This document shows positions 1-10,636 of a stretch of 64,000 bases of DNA, one piece after another (the first letter of the stretch is position 1; each line of letters opens with the position of its first letter). Origin of the DNA: Macrosoma leucophasiata. Its lineage: Eukaryota > Arthropoda > Insecta > Lepidoptera > Hedylidae. The stretch is from the NCBI GenBank assembly GCA_036365455.1, contig JAWQUS010000007.1:23328001-23392000 (forward strand), given 5' to 3'. The translations under genes and the position numbers were made by a program. Under the pieces are notes generated by a model. That model searched no databases. It had not been told where the DNA came from and saw only the letters and a list, made by a program, of their open reading frames with translations.

Positions 1-927
1 CAGCATAGTTACTTTTTATATGATAACAATCACCCTTAATCAAACCTTATCACATTATTATAATCTCTTTACAACACAGATTACGAAGAAACATCACCCA
101 TTAAGGATCTTTGAGCACTTCTAACAAAGATTATAATTCCATATAATCCAAATTCCGCAACATAAAAAACCAAAGCTAGAACAAACATCGATCACGATAT
201 AACATTTTAAGAGCCACACATTGGATGACCGTCAAAAATCCAGCATCCGGCTTCACCCCCTCCCCTCTCCCTGGGGTGAAGAGGGAGCGGCCTTATCTCG
301 AAGTCGCAGATTGAATACATTTCATGTGCGACTTCATACGAGAGCCTTTAGCAGTTTGGGGTTTTTGCGCTGTTGACTCCAGTGCGATCAATTCTTGTTT
401 ACGGTGATTTCGATACTTAGGTGATATATTAATGGATTTGTTGCCATATATACTAAAAAAACTACTAATGAATGACGTTTTTGTTGTGCTATTTCAACAA
501 TATATTTTTAGGGAGTTAGCATGTTATTTTTTAGTAGAATTTTAAGCCATTCCCTGTCCTATGTACTACATATGGCCATTTGCATTGTTTAAACTATTGT
601 GTTTTTTACGGGACAGTGAACGTGTTAAAAACGTTATGGAGTTATTTCTTTTTTAAGGAAAAACTCTCAATATTAATTTTATTTTATAGGTTGGTACGGA
701 TGTTTATTTAATAGCCCGTGTTGTGACTGTGAATAAAAGAATAATGCTGCCTAACCACTTTGACCGTAATTTTTTATCACTGCTCAATATAGCCATTAAG
801 CTGATGGTGGGAAAAGTGGTGGCATCTATTTCATAAGAATAGAAAACTATAGCATATACCTACACATAATATACATACCTTAATAGAAAAAATATTTTTC
901 CGAACCCACATGTAATGTATGTAATGT
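1..927. other. AT-rich DNA without a recognised gene
   Basis: No convincing coding frame or repeat copy is visible. The only structure noted is a short hairpin at 251-281 (CTTCACCCC pairing with GGGGTGAAG) inside a C-rich stretch. Confidence 0.6.
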
Positions 928-1096
928 AATCCCCGAGGGGGTTAGTAAATGCATGCATTCAATAGTACATGCAAACACCCACGATTCTCCGGTTACGTTT
1001 TCGCCCATGTAACAGGTAGCGAGCCTGTTGACATCTCCGGGCACATCACCAAACTCCGAGGTACTGAGAACTTCCAGAATATGGGAAAATCACAAT
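928..1096 (-). mobile_element. Family D SINE, 3' part only
   Basis: Homologous by eye to the complete D copy at 4911-5213: it shares the TGCATGCATTCAA segment, the CACCCACGATTC segment and the GCGAGCCTGTTGACATCTCC segment in the same order. The tRNA-like head is missing, so this is a 5'-truncated copy in minus orientation. Confidence 0.75.
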
Positions 1097-1759
1097 ATTT
1101 CTACATATTTACGTCTTTTTGTGATGTACTTGGCTGAGGATGGATTCATTTTGATGGCAAGCCGAAACAAATTAATACACTTAAAGTTAAATAAAACTAG
1201 CTATTTAGGCTCTTTTATCATACGTTTTGTTTTTAATATAATTGAAACAAAACAATAACTTTTAATAAAATATTGCAATGCAATGCAAATTAGTAACCAT
1301 CGATAAATAATTATTGTGAATAATAATGTATTTTTTTCAATAAAATCGATCAATAATTCTTTAAACTGGCACACCAATATTATAATTACATAAACATAAA
1401 ATTGCGATTTTTTATCGATTGTTGGGTCCCTAACTATTACGTTAAATGTGGTATTATTATTTTACGAAGTGACTGTAGCTAATGTCAAATTGGGAATCGA
1501 ATTAAAAGTCCGAGTATGGGCTATTGAGGCAGTTAATTAATCATAATAATAAGTAATACTTAATAAGTGTTAAATTACTTACTGTTTGAACTAAGATTTG
1601 CTCTTACAACTCTAGTCACGTTCTAGTTTACATCTTGCAGTAGGATGTAAACTAGAAGTACTGAACTATTTGGTTAAGTTAGGTTAGTCTTGGCTTCTCC
1701 CTACCTTTGCAAACATTAATATTAGACTAGACGCTACTGATAGATCTGAGCTAGTAATT
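1097..1759. other. AT-rich DNA, nothing recognised
   Basis: Low-complexity AT-rich sequence with no supported gene or repeat. A GTAGGATGTAAACTAGAA stretch near 1640 overlaps an imperfect inverted repeat of TCTAGTTTACATC. Confidence 0.55.
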
Positions 1760-1873
1760 CGCATCTGCATTTTGACCTTGGTCTTTGTGTAAGTGTCTAT
1801 AGGCTGCAGTCATCACTTAACATCAATGTGAACTGCAAGCTCGTTTGCCTCTTCTATAACATTAAAAAAAAAT
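1760..1873 (+). mobile_element. Family A retroposon, 3' end
   Basis: Carries the A sequence from GCATCTGCATTTTGACC through the CAATGTGAACTGCA segment and ends in an A run. The 5' two thirds are absent, as expected for a 5'-truncated retroposed copy. Confidence 0.8.
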
Positions 1874-1937
1874 AACCGCTTGATCTGACAAGGTCAAGGG
1901 TCAAGGGTCCTCTCTCTCAGGGATACTTTTTTTTTAT

Positions 1938-2149
1938 AATAGAGCTTCAGTGACAGTACTCGCTGACGTAGGCACCACCGCATTACCTAATTTTACTTAC
2001 TGCTAAATGGTACTATCGTGTCCCATACAGGTTTTTTAAATTTTTTATGGAAGTGGCAAATAAGCATGCAGTTCACACTGATGTTAAGAAACGACTGCAG
2101 CCTATACTACATGCTTGATTGCCACCTCCTTTACATTAAAAAAAAACTA
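1938..2149. repeat. Mosaic of three family A fragments
   Basis: A plus-strand 5' fragment (1938-2026, AGAGCTTCAGTGACAG to CTATCGTGTCC) is followed by a minus-strand 3' fragment (2040-2107). A plus-strand 3' tip with an A run closes the block (2108-2149). The opposite orientations make an imperfect fold-back. Confidence 0.65.
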
Positions 2150-2814
2150 GAACTGTGTTTCACAAGACGACGGTAACATGCGTTGACAATGCATCACTTT
2201 AACATTCGAAAATAAAAATTCAAATTTCCAATACAAAACATCACTAGATCCGCCTTCAAGGCTGCACGGCAGGTGTAGCGATAGCGCGGCTATCGCATCG
2301 CTGGCTGGCTCCACCGGTATCGTGCTCATTAAGCGATAGTTATTCACTTTGTTAACAATGCCGTCTACGATTGATAAGGCGTACTAATGAGACATTTTGT
2401 TTGGTTGCTATTAAATAGGTTATTGGTAATTAATTTTTAACTTCGCTGTTTGGTTGTCGATGGGATTTTATGATTGAGTTTGAGATACCTGAGTTTCGAT
2501 TAATTTTTCAGAGATTTTTTCAATTGAAAATTTCGTGTATATTTTTCGATACAGCTTACTACTACGACAAATTTAATTAGTGCGATATTTTATTAAAAAA
2601 ACAAGTTAACTAATTTTTTTTTTCCAAAAATAAAAATTAAAATAAGCGGCTATATTTGTATAGGCATCATAGGCAGCCTAGTGGATACATATTATTTTGA
2701 TCTTAAATATGAGTAAAAATTAGGCTTGCAGAATATCTCGATAAACTAAACAATTATGCAGTTGGGATCCTAACCTAAAACTGCCACATCTATTAAATAC
2801 AGGTCACTACAACA
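2150..2814. other. No gene recognised
   Basis: A somewhat GC-richer stretch at 2250-2320 contains a GCGATAGC...GCTATCGC hairpin. The rest is AT-rich without supported features. Confidence 0.5.
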
Positions 2815-2837
2815 ATGCGAATGTGGATAATTGTAGA

Positions 2838-3004
2838 GGCCCAGGAAGACTGACCTACCATGACCAAATAGGTCGAGTTCTGTCTGACGGCATGTCTGAA
2901 GAGAATGATGAAGGTAGATGAGGCACGGGAGGTGTGTCAGGACCGGGATATCTGGCGCTCCACACTCTCTGCCTACCCCGTTAGGGACATGGCGTGACAT
3001 ACAT
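2838..3004 (+). pseudogene. LINE ORF2 C-terminal remnant (family E)
   Basis: This is the tail of a non-LTR retrotransposon reverse-transcriptase ORF. Translating the plus strand gives RGPGRLTYHDQIGRVLSDGM, then after a frame change MMKVDEAREVCQDRDIWRS and AYPVRDMA followed by a stop. I recognise the DQIG...VDEA-EVC-DR--W+S--SAYP layout as the end of ORF2 in common insect LINEs, from memory of the family. The frame is broken between the two blocks, so this is dead. The same 3' end occurs at 20520-20672 and, inverted, at 16640-16715. The DNA end, TACCCCGTTAGGGACATGG then CGTGACATACATAC, resembles the tail of SINE family D. Confidence 0.65.
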
Positions 3005-3614
3005 ACTACAACAAAAATCTGTCAATAAAAAGTTAACAATTTGTCTCTCTGTTTGTTCATATTTAAAGCAAACCAACAATTTGGCTCGGCGGCCATCTTT
3101 ATCATAAAGTCCGAGCTGTTCAATAAAGCGCATATCACGACATCTGGCGTTCCTATTCTGCGGTGAATCGGTGAAAAACGTGAAAAGTGGGCGCGATAAG
3201 CCCAGTTTTGGCCGCGCCACAGAACAGATAGCTAGGGCTGTGCAATAGAAAGCATTTCAATTTTTTTATAAAGCCTGTCACTACATTATTTCTGAGCATA
3301 TTTGTACGATAATGATGATGGATTCTTTCGGTTTTCTGCAAATAGTACTTACTTTACTTACGGAAATGTTTTACAAAAGACATGTTAAAAAAACAGGGCC
3401 ACACCAACTTTCACAAAACGTCATTAACGTAGTATTTATAATATTGATTTCTAAAACAAATTAGTTTTAAGAAACAAAATTATAAGTACTATTGTAAAAC
3501 AAATAAATGGAATTGTGAAACGGTACACTTTAACTTATGAATTTAGCTAGTATAATAGCTAAATAGATCTAGTATTTTTCTCCTATTTCATTTTCATTTC
3601 AGCTGAAAATCCGT
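3005..3614. other. No gene recognised
   Basis: Moderately AT-rich. Short minus-strand frames of 62-79 codons here have no family resemblance that I can see. Confidence 0.5.
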
Positions 3615-3620
3615 CCACTT

Positions 3621-3745
3621 CTAGATCATCTTCCCCAAAGATGCACAAAACGAACGATCCTGGGCTTCCGTAATCCAGCGAATGCCTGCGATCTTGACCA
3701 GGTCGTCGGTCCGCCTCGTGAAGGGCCAGTCCACGCATCGTCTCC
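3621..3745 (-). pseudogene. LINE ORF2 C-terminal remnant
   Basis: The minus-strand translation contains RRTDDLVKIAGIRWITEAQD followed by RSFCASLGK. This matches the pattern TRWTDDLV+-AG-RWM--AQDRS--RSL that I know from the ends of reverse-transcriptase ORFs of insect non-LTR elements. Only about 40 residues are left, with no catalytic part, so it is a fossil fragment. It comes from a different LINE lineage than the family E remnants at 2838 and 20520. Confidence 0.7.
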
Positions 3746-3821
3746 GGCACGCTGTCGCTACTCGAGAACTAGTTCTTTGAGCCATGTACCCTGCATATTG
3801 GCATTCCCCCCAGATGATCAT

Positions 3822-4251
3822 TCATCGTTTCTAATAAGATAACACGGTATAGTGATTGCCAATCTTATCGTATCACCTATACAGATCCACTACCTATATT
3901 CGTTTACAAAAAATGACAACCCTACCACACCCACCGCCAAGTTGTGTGCACGCATCGGTACAATGCACATTTTTTACCACAGAGCTTTTAAAAGAAAAAA
4001 AAAACAAGGATTTTTGTTTATCTTTTCCAGTTTTTCATACGTTTACGTTAAAATGTGTGATTGTATCATGAATGCAAAATATTTTTAACTCAAAATGTTA
4101 AGGTCATGGAAACGATATTAAGAAAAGATAACGTAAAGATAAAATTTTATATATAACAAACGGAAATAGAGTTTTTTTTCAAATTCAAAATGTTTACTAT
4201 CATTTGAGATCACAATGTTCGCTTATGATAAGTCAAAAATTAATATAACTA
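3822..4251. other. AT-rich DNA, nothing recognised
   Basis: Short overlapping frames of 71-78 codons occur here, but their composition is that expected of AT-rich non-coding DNA. Confidence 0.5.
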
Positions 4252-4552
4252 TCTATACAAAGAAATAGTTAAAATAGCCGCTTTTGACTAAATGAATATG
4301 TATGTATACACGGTACATATACCAAAACAACATTTTTTACTTTTTTTGTCCGTCTGTCTGTCTGTCTATCTGTTTGGCGGGGCTAATCTTGGGAACGGCT
4401 AAACCGATATTGACGAGACTTTCACGGGCAGATAGCTTATGTGATAAGGAGTAACTTAGGCTACTTTTATACTAGCTGCGCCTGCGACTTCGTCCGGGTA
4501 GATACTGAACAATCATAAATTCTCACGCGGGCGAAGTCGCGGGCACAGCTAG
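4252..4552 (+). mobile_element. Helitron-like non-autonomous element (family H)
   Basis: Begins TCTATACAAAG after an A and ends GGGCACAGCTAG before a T, which fits the Helitron rule 5'-TC...CTRR-3' inserted between A and T. Inside are a GTCT microsatellite (4351-4375), the phrase CGGCTAAACCGAT, and near the 3' end two opposed copies of a GCGACTTCGTCCG-type segment that can fold together. No protein is encoded. The family call is by structure and recalled resemblance to lepidopteran Helitron ends. Confidence 0.65.
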
Positions 4553-4910
4553 TATATATTTAAACTTAGACATATCAGTAGAATGTCTCATTTCCTCTTT
4601 CACAAACTGATATCAGAGAGTTGAGTTTATTTATTAATCCAGCCTATTGTTACGTTTGGCCTTTTATCCCAAAAAAAGAACTTAAAACTTTATTTATATA
4701 AAAAAATAAAATTGATAAAAAATAAAATATTCCCTCGATATAAATTCTTGTATAATAGTATACATGCCGCTTTGTTTTCGATTCTCAAAGTTTGTTATTA
4801 GGGATGAGAGTTCGTAAAAATACACGCACTATGTACTTCATGGTTGTTTTCCAACTTCAATTCCAAAAAAAAAACACCATAGACCTCTAGTAACGGTATC
4901 ACTACGTAAC
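4553..4910. other. AT-rich DNA, nothing recognised
   Basis: No repeat family or coding frame is supported between the Helitron-like element and the SINE that follows. Confidence 0.5.
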
Positions 4911-5213
4911 TACACGCCTGTATTCCCCGAAGGGGTAGGCAGAGGTAAATACATGCATTCAAGCATATATGCAATCACCCACGATTCACCGGTTACGTTT
5001 TTGGCTGTGTAACAGGTGGCGAGCCTGTTGACATCTCCAGACACATTACCAAACTTCGAGGTACTGGGAAATTTCCAGAAAATGGAAAAATCCCAATTAA
5101 ACCAGAAATAAAGGAGTTTACACCATTATCTCTGATAACCCCCTACCCGGGAATCGAACCCAGGACCTCAGCGTAGTAGTAGCGGCCTACTACCATTAGG
5201 CTACCGAGGGAGT
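4911..5213 (-). mobile_element. Family D SINE, complete copy with tRNA-like head
   Basis: On the minus strand the element begins with a tRNA-like head. It has a Pol III A-box match (TAGCCTAATGG, around 5193-5203) and a B-box (GGTTCGATTCC, around 5149-5160). A ~200-bp body and the tail CTACCCC-TTCGGGG-ATACAGGCGTGAAG follow. This is the reference copy for D; others at 928, 16515, 22556, 30110/30448 and 52615 lack parts of it. The tail resembles the 3' end of LINE family E. Confidence 0.8.
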
Positions 5214-6360
5214 TACACAGTTACAGTATCACATTATCTCAATTATCTGAGAACGTTATCTACGCGGCCATGAACTTCATAGCACGAAGCTACGTGGCGT
5301 AGTCAATGATTTTATCGGCTATTTGTATATATATATACGAGTACAATTATAACCACTTAATTTATATACCTTAGGTTAGAATGTACAAAGTGATTGAATC
5401 ATTTTGTTAGGAGGTACCTACATTCTAACCTCCCACTATCTATTCTTTTAGTCAACATTTGTGCATAAAGTAATATAAATATATGAGTAATAATTTATCC
5501 CAGTGTAAATAACCTTTCATATAATTTGCTTATTAAATCATGTTGGTAAGTTTTTGTCAAAGACTGTATTTAGTCATGTAAACCTAACATAAACTAATAA
5601 ACAGTCAAATAATCGTTAATCTAAAGTGAATGGAAATTGAATGAAAAGTGAAAGGAATTTGTTTAGTATTCGCTGAAAAAGAAAATGATTTAAAATTAGA
5701 CTTGATTTAGACAATCAGGTAAAACTGAAAAACATTAACTATCTGAAAATATACGGAAAGGTAGGTGTATAACGACGGTACATGCCGCGGCGCGTGTACA
5801 CCCCCACAAGTCTAGATTTTGCGATAGCAAATTTGCATATTGCTGCAGATTTTTTTCAAGAAATAACATATATATGCTTATAACACACTAATGGACGTTG
5901 GTTTGGTGCAAGTGATAATGGATGAGCGAAAAAAAAAATAAGCACCACAATCTTTTATTTTAGTTTTTAATCTGTATAATAATTCAATTGCGATAAAAAA
6001 TACAATAAAATAAATCAGATAAAAAATAGTATGATTCGTTTGAATGAATATAAAATGTACATCGTAAAAATGCCTTGAGATTTTATTAGTATTCTAACAT
6101 AGACGCAATTTATCGTCCTTAGATAAGTTACTTATAGTCAATTACATATTATTATAATAGGTATTATTAACTACGAAATCAGAAATTGTTTTTTTCACTT
6201 AGGATTACAAGAATCTCTTATGAGATAGTAAACAAAATATGAATTTAAAAAAATGAAACAATAAAATATGGAACAACAACATGTAAAACTACCTTAAAAA
6301 AAGATAGTAGTTATCTATAATACCAATTAAAGTACCAAGCTTTTTAACATTTTTCTTTTT
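5214..6360. other. Over 1 kb without a recognised gene or repeat
   Basis: AT-rich with A/T runs. Short ATAT tracts occur near 5326 and a GGAGGTACCTACATTCTAACC duplication-like phrase sits near 5413. Nothing supports a gene. Confidence 0.5.
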
Positions 6361-6759
6361 TTATGTTTTAAAAGTGGCAAACAAGCATACAGTTCACATT
6401 GATGTTAAGTGATGACTGCAGCCTATAGTCACTTACACAAAGACCAGAGGTAAAAATGCAGATGCGTTACCACTCCTGAGGCCTAAGGTGTTATGCCTCT
6501 GTGCCGGAAATTACAGGGCCGTACATAAGCTAATTCTAATTTTTAATATTTTAAAATTATACAATAAAATCAAAACCACCTTGTAAACCACAATGACACT
6601 TACTTAAGATACAACTACGAAGATCTACAGAACAACTTAGGGGGTAGAAACGCATCTGTATTTTGACCTCTGGTTTTATGTGGTTTTCTACAGGCTGCAG
6701 CCATCATCCATGGGAACTGTATGCTTGTTTGCTTCGTGAAATAAAAAAAAAGTTTTTTT
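6361..6759. repeat. Fold-back of two family A fragments, unit 1
   Basis: A minus-strand A fragment (6361-6528) and a plus-strand A fragment (6648-6751, ending in an A run) flank a ~120-bp spacer (AAAATCAAAACCACC...). The whole arrangement is repeated almost unchanged in the next ~395 bp. Confidence 0.75.
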
Positions 6760-7153
6760 TTTTATGTAATAAAAGTGGCAAACAAGCGTGCAGTTCACAT
6801 TGATGTTAAGTGATGACTGCAGCCTATAGACATCCACACAATGACCAGAGGTCAAAATGCAGATGCGCTGCCACTCCTGAGGCATTAGGTGTTATGCCTC
6901 TGTGCCGGAAATTACAGGGCCGTACATAAGGTAATTCTAATGTTTAATATTTTAAAATTATACAATAAAATCAAAACCACCTTGTAAACCACAATGACAC
7001 TTACTTAAGATACAACTACGAAGATCTACAGAACAACTTAGGGGGTAGAAACGCATCTGTATTTTGACCTCTGGTTTTATGTGGTTTTCTATAGGCTGCA
7101 GCCATCATCCATGGGAACTGTATGCTTGTTTGCTTCGTGACATAAAAAAAAAG
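6760..7153. repeat. Fold-back of two family A fragments, unit 2
   Basis: A tandem duplicate of 6361-6759, offset about 399 bp (GTGGCAAACAAGC at 6376 and 6775). It differs by few substitutions, so the duplication is recent relative to the age of the A fragments. Confidence 0.75.
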
Positions 7154-7287
7154 TATATTTTAGTAGCACATACTCAGGAACATTCGGCACGCTAACAGGT
7201 TATCGCTTAGGCCTAAAATTATAGGTCAATTGCAGTCATTCGAGGTCATGACTCCATGGCTGTAATGATATTATAATGTTATTTAAT

Positions 7288-7433
7288 TTTGCCGTTTTTT
7301 TCTGTTTCAGGTAAGTAGGTTATCAAGCCGAAGTTTTGTACTAGTGTAAATACTTTATACCTACTGCTGCAGCACAAATATATTGTGTTATTTGCGTCGC
7401 GTGCCACGACCGTTAAAAGGAAAGTGGGTAAGT
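7288..7433 (+). promoter_or_regulatory. Candidate recursive splice site with downstream donor
   Basis: A polypyrimidine tract (TTTTTTTCTGTTTCAG, ending at 7310) is joined directly to GTAAGT at 7311. This makes a juxtaposed 3' and 5' splice site of the form YnCAG|GTAAGT, the signature of ratchet points in long insect introns. A second strong donor (GTGG|GTAAGT) starts at 7428, so an optional 117-nt recursive exon (7311-7427) could be defined. All three frames of that exon meet stops early, as expected for an exon that is normally removed. If used, the site implies a plus-strand host gene spanning this region. No RNA evidence is available. Confidence 0.55.
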
Positions 7434-7738
7434 TTTTGTCTCGCTTTATTTACATCATTGTGAAGAAGATAGATGATAAGGAAATTAAAGACATATTTAT
7501 TACTTCGAGAATAACAGTGATATAGAAGTTATAATTATTTTGGCGTGATTGAAAAAAAATATGAGAGTGAATTTTCACGATGCGCGCGCACACCGACAGA
7601 TAAAAGCGACAGTCTGAAGTTGGATGCTAAACAGATAAAAGCAATTTTAACTTGTTAGATAAATAAAAGTATAGGCTCAGACCCGACCCCGTAATTCCTA
7701 GATAGGTTAGAGATCTATAACTATAGTAATGACAAGGT
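7434..7738. other. No gene recognised
   Basis: Contains GATAAAAGC phrases and a short GC-rich stretch at 7580 (GCGCGCGCAC). No feature is supported. Confidence 0.45.
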
Positions 7739-7741
7739 TTA

Positions 7742-8093
7742 GGGTCATAGCTCACTACAGCCACCCGCATCCGACCAGCACCGCCTCGTTTTACGGCGTC
7801 CACTCGTCGACAGGTGGTGCACGGGTGAATGACGCGATGTTACTTGTGAACCATACGCGGACAGCACGCAGTCCACTTAGGAACAGCGCGTTGGCAATGC
7901 AAAGTCAACGCAAGACAAGCTAGTTTTACCCGAGCGTAGACCACGCGCCGCTCGCGCGTTGACGGCTTGCGGTCGAGGCGATCCGGTGTCGATACGGAGA
8001 GGAATTGATGTAACCATTGATGCGACCGGTGCAGACCGCTCGAAGCGGTCGGGCGCTGGTCGGGTGCCGGGTGGTTCTAGTGAGCTATGACCC
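7742..8093. mobile_element. TTA-flanked MITE with ~50-bp inverted ends
   Basis: The left end GGGTCATAGCTCACTACAGC pairs with the right end GTGAGCTATGACCC, and imperfect complementarity continues about 50 bp inward (ACCCGCATCCGACCAGC against GCTGGTCGGGTGCCGGGT). It is flanked by TTA at 7739-7741 and 8094-8096. A TTA duplication fits the PIF/Harbinger superfamily. The GC-rich interior gives only a chance 64-codon frame. Confidence 0.7.
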
Positions 8094-8380
8094 TTAGACT
8101 TATTTACACCACATAACTAGCAATGCAATTCCTCATCTACTATTAAAAGAGATTTCAGAAACACAAATCTTGAACCCCCATATCTATATTACATGCTTAA
8201 ATTAATTTAATAGTACCACTACCAACCCTCTTCCAGAGAATACAGGCTGAAATTATATTATGAATAAACTATTATACAATAATCATAAAATATAACTTCA
8301 GCCTAATAAAAGCACACATAAACAATACGTATTAACACTCAATTCACATACTTGTGTGTGTGTTTTCACGCACAACTCAG

Positions 8381-8432
8381 AATTATAAGTGGGGGTGAGG
8401 GTAGGAGGAAGCAAGGAAGGGTGGGGGGAGGG
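8381..8432 (+). other. G-rich tract, possible G-quadruplex
   Basis: Several runs of three to six Gs lie within about 45 bases (GTGGGGGTGAGGGTAGG, then GGGTGGGGGGAGGGG), which meets the usual four-run pattern. It is not part of a repeat family that I recognise. Confidence 0.45.
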
Positions 8433-8680
8433 GTACAAACACAGCAAAAGTTCACGTCCTTATCTCATCTGTTTGACGGATTCCTACCGACAACGCTATG
8501 TATTCATATTTTGTTCAGAGCATTAATTAATAGAGACAAAACTTTGATTTTTTTACGTCATGGTACTGGTATACGTTCTGCCTTAATGACAAACAACTGT
8601 TGTAAGCATCTTTGAGAAAAAATGACGTCCAGCGGTGGAGGTTTTTCAACTGAAGTGAAATGATGAATGCAGCTACACCT

Positions 8681-8773
8681 ACACCAACTTTATTATATAA
8701 CTCAAAAATACATTAAGAAAATGAAATAAAATTAGAGCACCACACGCCTCTTTCAAGGTTCCCGCCAAAACTC
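8681..8773 (-). mobile_element. Family G element, 5' fragment
   Basis: Reverse complement of the first ~95 bp of the G copies at 57535, 62646 and 63071 (GTTTTGGCGGGAACC, GTGGTGCTCT, AATAAAGTTGGTG). It lacks the remaining ~300 bp. Confidence 0.7.
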
Positions 8774-9104
8774 AATTGTATGTTTTTATTTTGGGATATA
8801 TTTAGCATATTTATTTATTATTGGACGCTATAGACCTTTCTAAAACAATCTTGAATTCAAAACAAAACAAATAGTTTTGTTCAAGATTCCAATCAAAATG
8901 GAACGCTCAAAATATTTAGTTGTCTAAATAAGTTAATCGAATCCTAATTCAATTCTATCTTTCTCTTTAACCTTTATAATCCCACTCGTGTGTCAATATA
9001 CATATAAAACTAACTGCAAAAAAAACAAATATTTTCAAAAAAAATCAAGAAAAAAAACTATCTCTGTATCGCAAAACTACTCTATACACCCCAAGATCCT
9101 CAGG

Positions 9105-9275
9105 GCTTGCAACTGATAAGCGCGCTATTTAATCACAGATCGCATCTAGGGCGGGCGGGCGTTATCACAGCCCAGCTTATCGCCCCTCCACCCAGCGATA
9201 TCGCTCCCGCCCAACCTTATCGGCCCGGTATAAATTCTCTACTGATTCTTATCGCGAGTTTCTCAGTTTGTTATA
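9105..9275 (+). promoter_or_regulatory. CpG-richer island with GATA-type motifs, TATA and initiator
   Basis: Within 150 bp there are five GATA-type sites: CTGATAAG (9113), GTTATC, GCTTATCGCC, CCTTATCGGCC and TCTTATCGCG. A TATAAA (9229-9234) and an arthropod-type TCAGT initiator (9263-9267) follow. The TATA-to-initiator distance is about 36 bp, slightly longer than usual. The sequence is unique in the window and much more GC-rich than its surroundings. I infer an enhancer or promoter. No obvious first coding exon follows. Confidence 0.4.
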
Positions 9276-9652
9276 TTTTTATAAAGAGCTTATTACACTA
9301 TACGATTGAGTACTGTGGAATAATACTGTAATTGGTTGTGTTATCATGCTTCGAGAGATTGCCTTGTAGAATAAATTAATGACGAACTGGATTGTTGAGT
9401 GCTTACAGGATGCCAATATGATGACTATTACTGGTGGTTCCATCACTGCCATATTACCTTAATCTACATATCATATCATATCATGTTGGACTTTGGAACT
9501 CTGCCGGTGAATGACAAAGAATGACTCTTTTTCTTTTCTTTTTACTCTTTGTTATCAGCTTGTTAAGGGGAAATCAGACATTCTAATTCTACTGATATAC
9601 TTTTTACATCAGTACGAGTATATTATATTTAGTTTTATCTTAGTGATATTCT

Positions 9653-9888
9653 TGACAAAGACCGAGGTCAAAATGCAGATGCGTTATCACTCCTGAGGCC
9701 TAAGGTGTTATGCCTCTGTGTCGTAAATTAAATTACAGGGCCGTCCGTACATTACCACCTGATCGGAACACGATAGTGCTGAACACTATTATTTAGCGGC
9801 AATTTAGCGGGCGTAGGCACCACCGCATTAGGTAATGCGGTGGTGCCTACGCCCGCGAGCTCCGTAACTGGAGCTCTACAACCAGTAA
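9653..9888 (-). mobile_element. Family A retroposon with internal inverted duplication
   Basis: An A copy lacking its 3' tip. At 9807-9830 a 24-base inverted copy of the element's own CGGGCGTAGGCACCACCGC segment precedes the normal one (9833-9856), with a 2-base spacer, making a perfect hairpin not present in other copies. Confidence 0.8.
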
Positions 9889-9892
9889 ATAT

Positions 9893-10021
9893 TTTTTATC
9901 TTGTTTGACATGTATATCTATTGTTATTCTCTTTAATTTATTTTGTTTGTTTTTGACGTGTCATTAGAGGCGCCTGTCACCCTAAATGAATAAATGAGTT
10001 TCTGATTCTGATTCTGATTCT
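9893..10021 (+). repeat. Retroposon 3' end with GATTCT tail
   Basis: Shares the phrase GAGGCGCCTGTCACCCTAAA followed by TAAATGAG and a run of TCTGAT hexamers with 15900-16050. Hexamer tails of this kind mark 3' ends of non-LTR elements; the family is not identified. Confidence 0.5.
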
Positions 10022-10384
10022 ACATACCGCTAAATGGAAGTATTTTGCACTCTCTTATTGCGGTCAGGTGGTAACATAAGACGTAATTGCCGCAGGACCA
10101 AGCAAGCAAAATATATGCTGGAGTATTCAGTTGAAATGAATGAATTGTATGCTTCTTTGTCAATGTTTTGACATCAAAAATGAAAAAAAATATCAGCTTA
10201 AATTCCGGAAATAAGAAACATGCCTGATTAAGATCAACAGTCTTACATATTTCAACACAGGTTACTTAGAACATTAGTCGCTAATCTTGACTCTATCTCT
10301 TCGTGTTAAAGCGATATTAACCTGCAAAAGTAGATAAAAAGCAGAACAATTTATCTGTAATAGCACATTAATTTATCTGCCCAC

Positions 10385-10636
10385 AATTATCATTCGACTT
10401 TCATCCATTTCTAGTCTAAAAGGTCCCAAAAGTGAAAACACAGGCGCCGTATCAAAAACAATATGACATGTTTTTATCAGTCGAAAATTATAGTCGAAGA
10501 GCACACGAGCTCGTGTTACCCAAGTTCCCTTATCGCTCCCGTATTTCAGGAGAGATGATATCGCACTTTTCAATGTGACTTCCAAGGTTTGATATCGGCT
10601 TGTTTCACGAGATTATTCCTGTTATTGTACTACTTT
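10385..10636. repeat. Tandem ~600-bp array, conserved core 1
   Basis: First of three copies of a ~250-bp core that contains a 14-bp palindrome (ACACGAGCTCGTGT), CCCAAGTTCCCTTATCG and TATTTCAGGAGAGATG. Cores 1, 2 and 3 start about 600 bp apart and are nearly identical, while the DNA between them is only loosely alignable. On the minus strand the core reads as an open frame (VTLKSAISSLLKYGSDKG...), also open in core 3 but broken by indels in core 2. Coding function is therefore doubtful. Confidence 0.7.
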
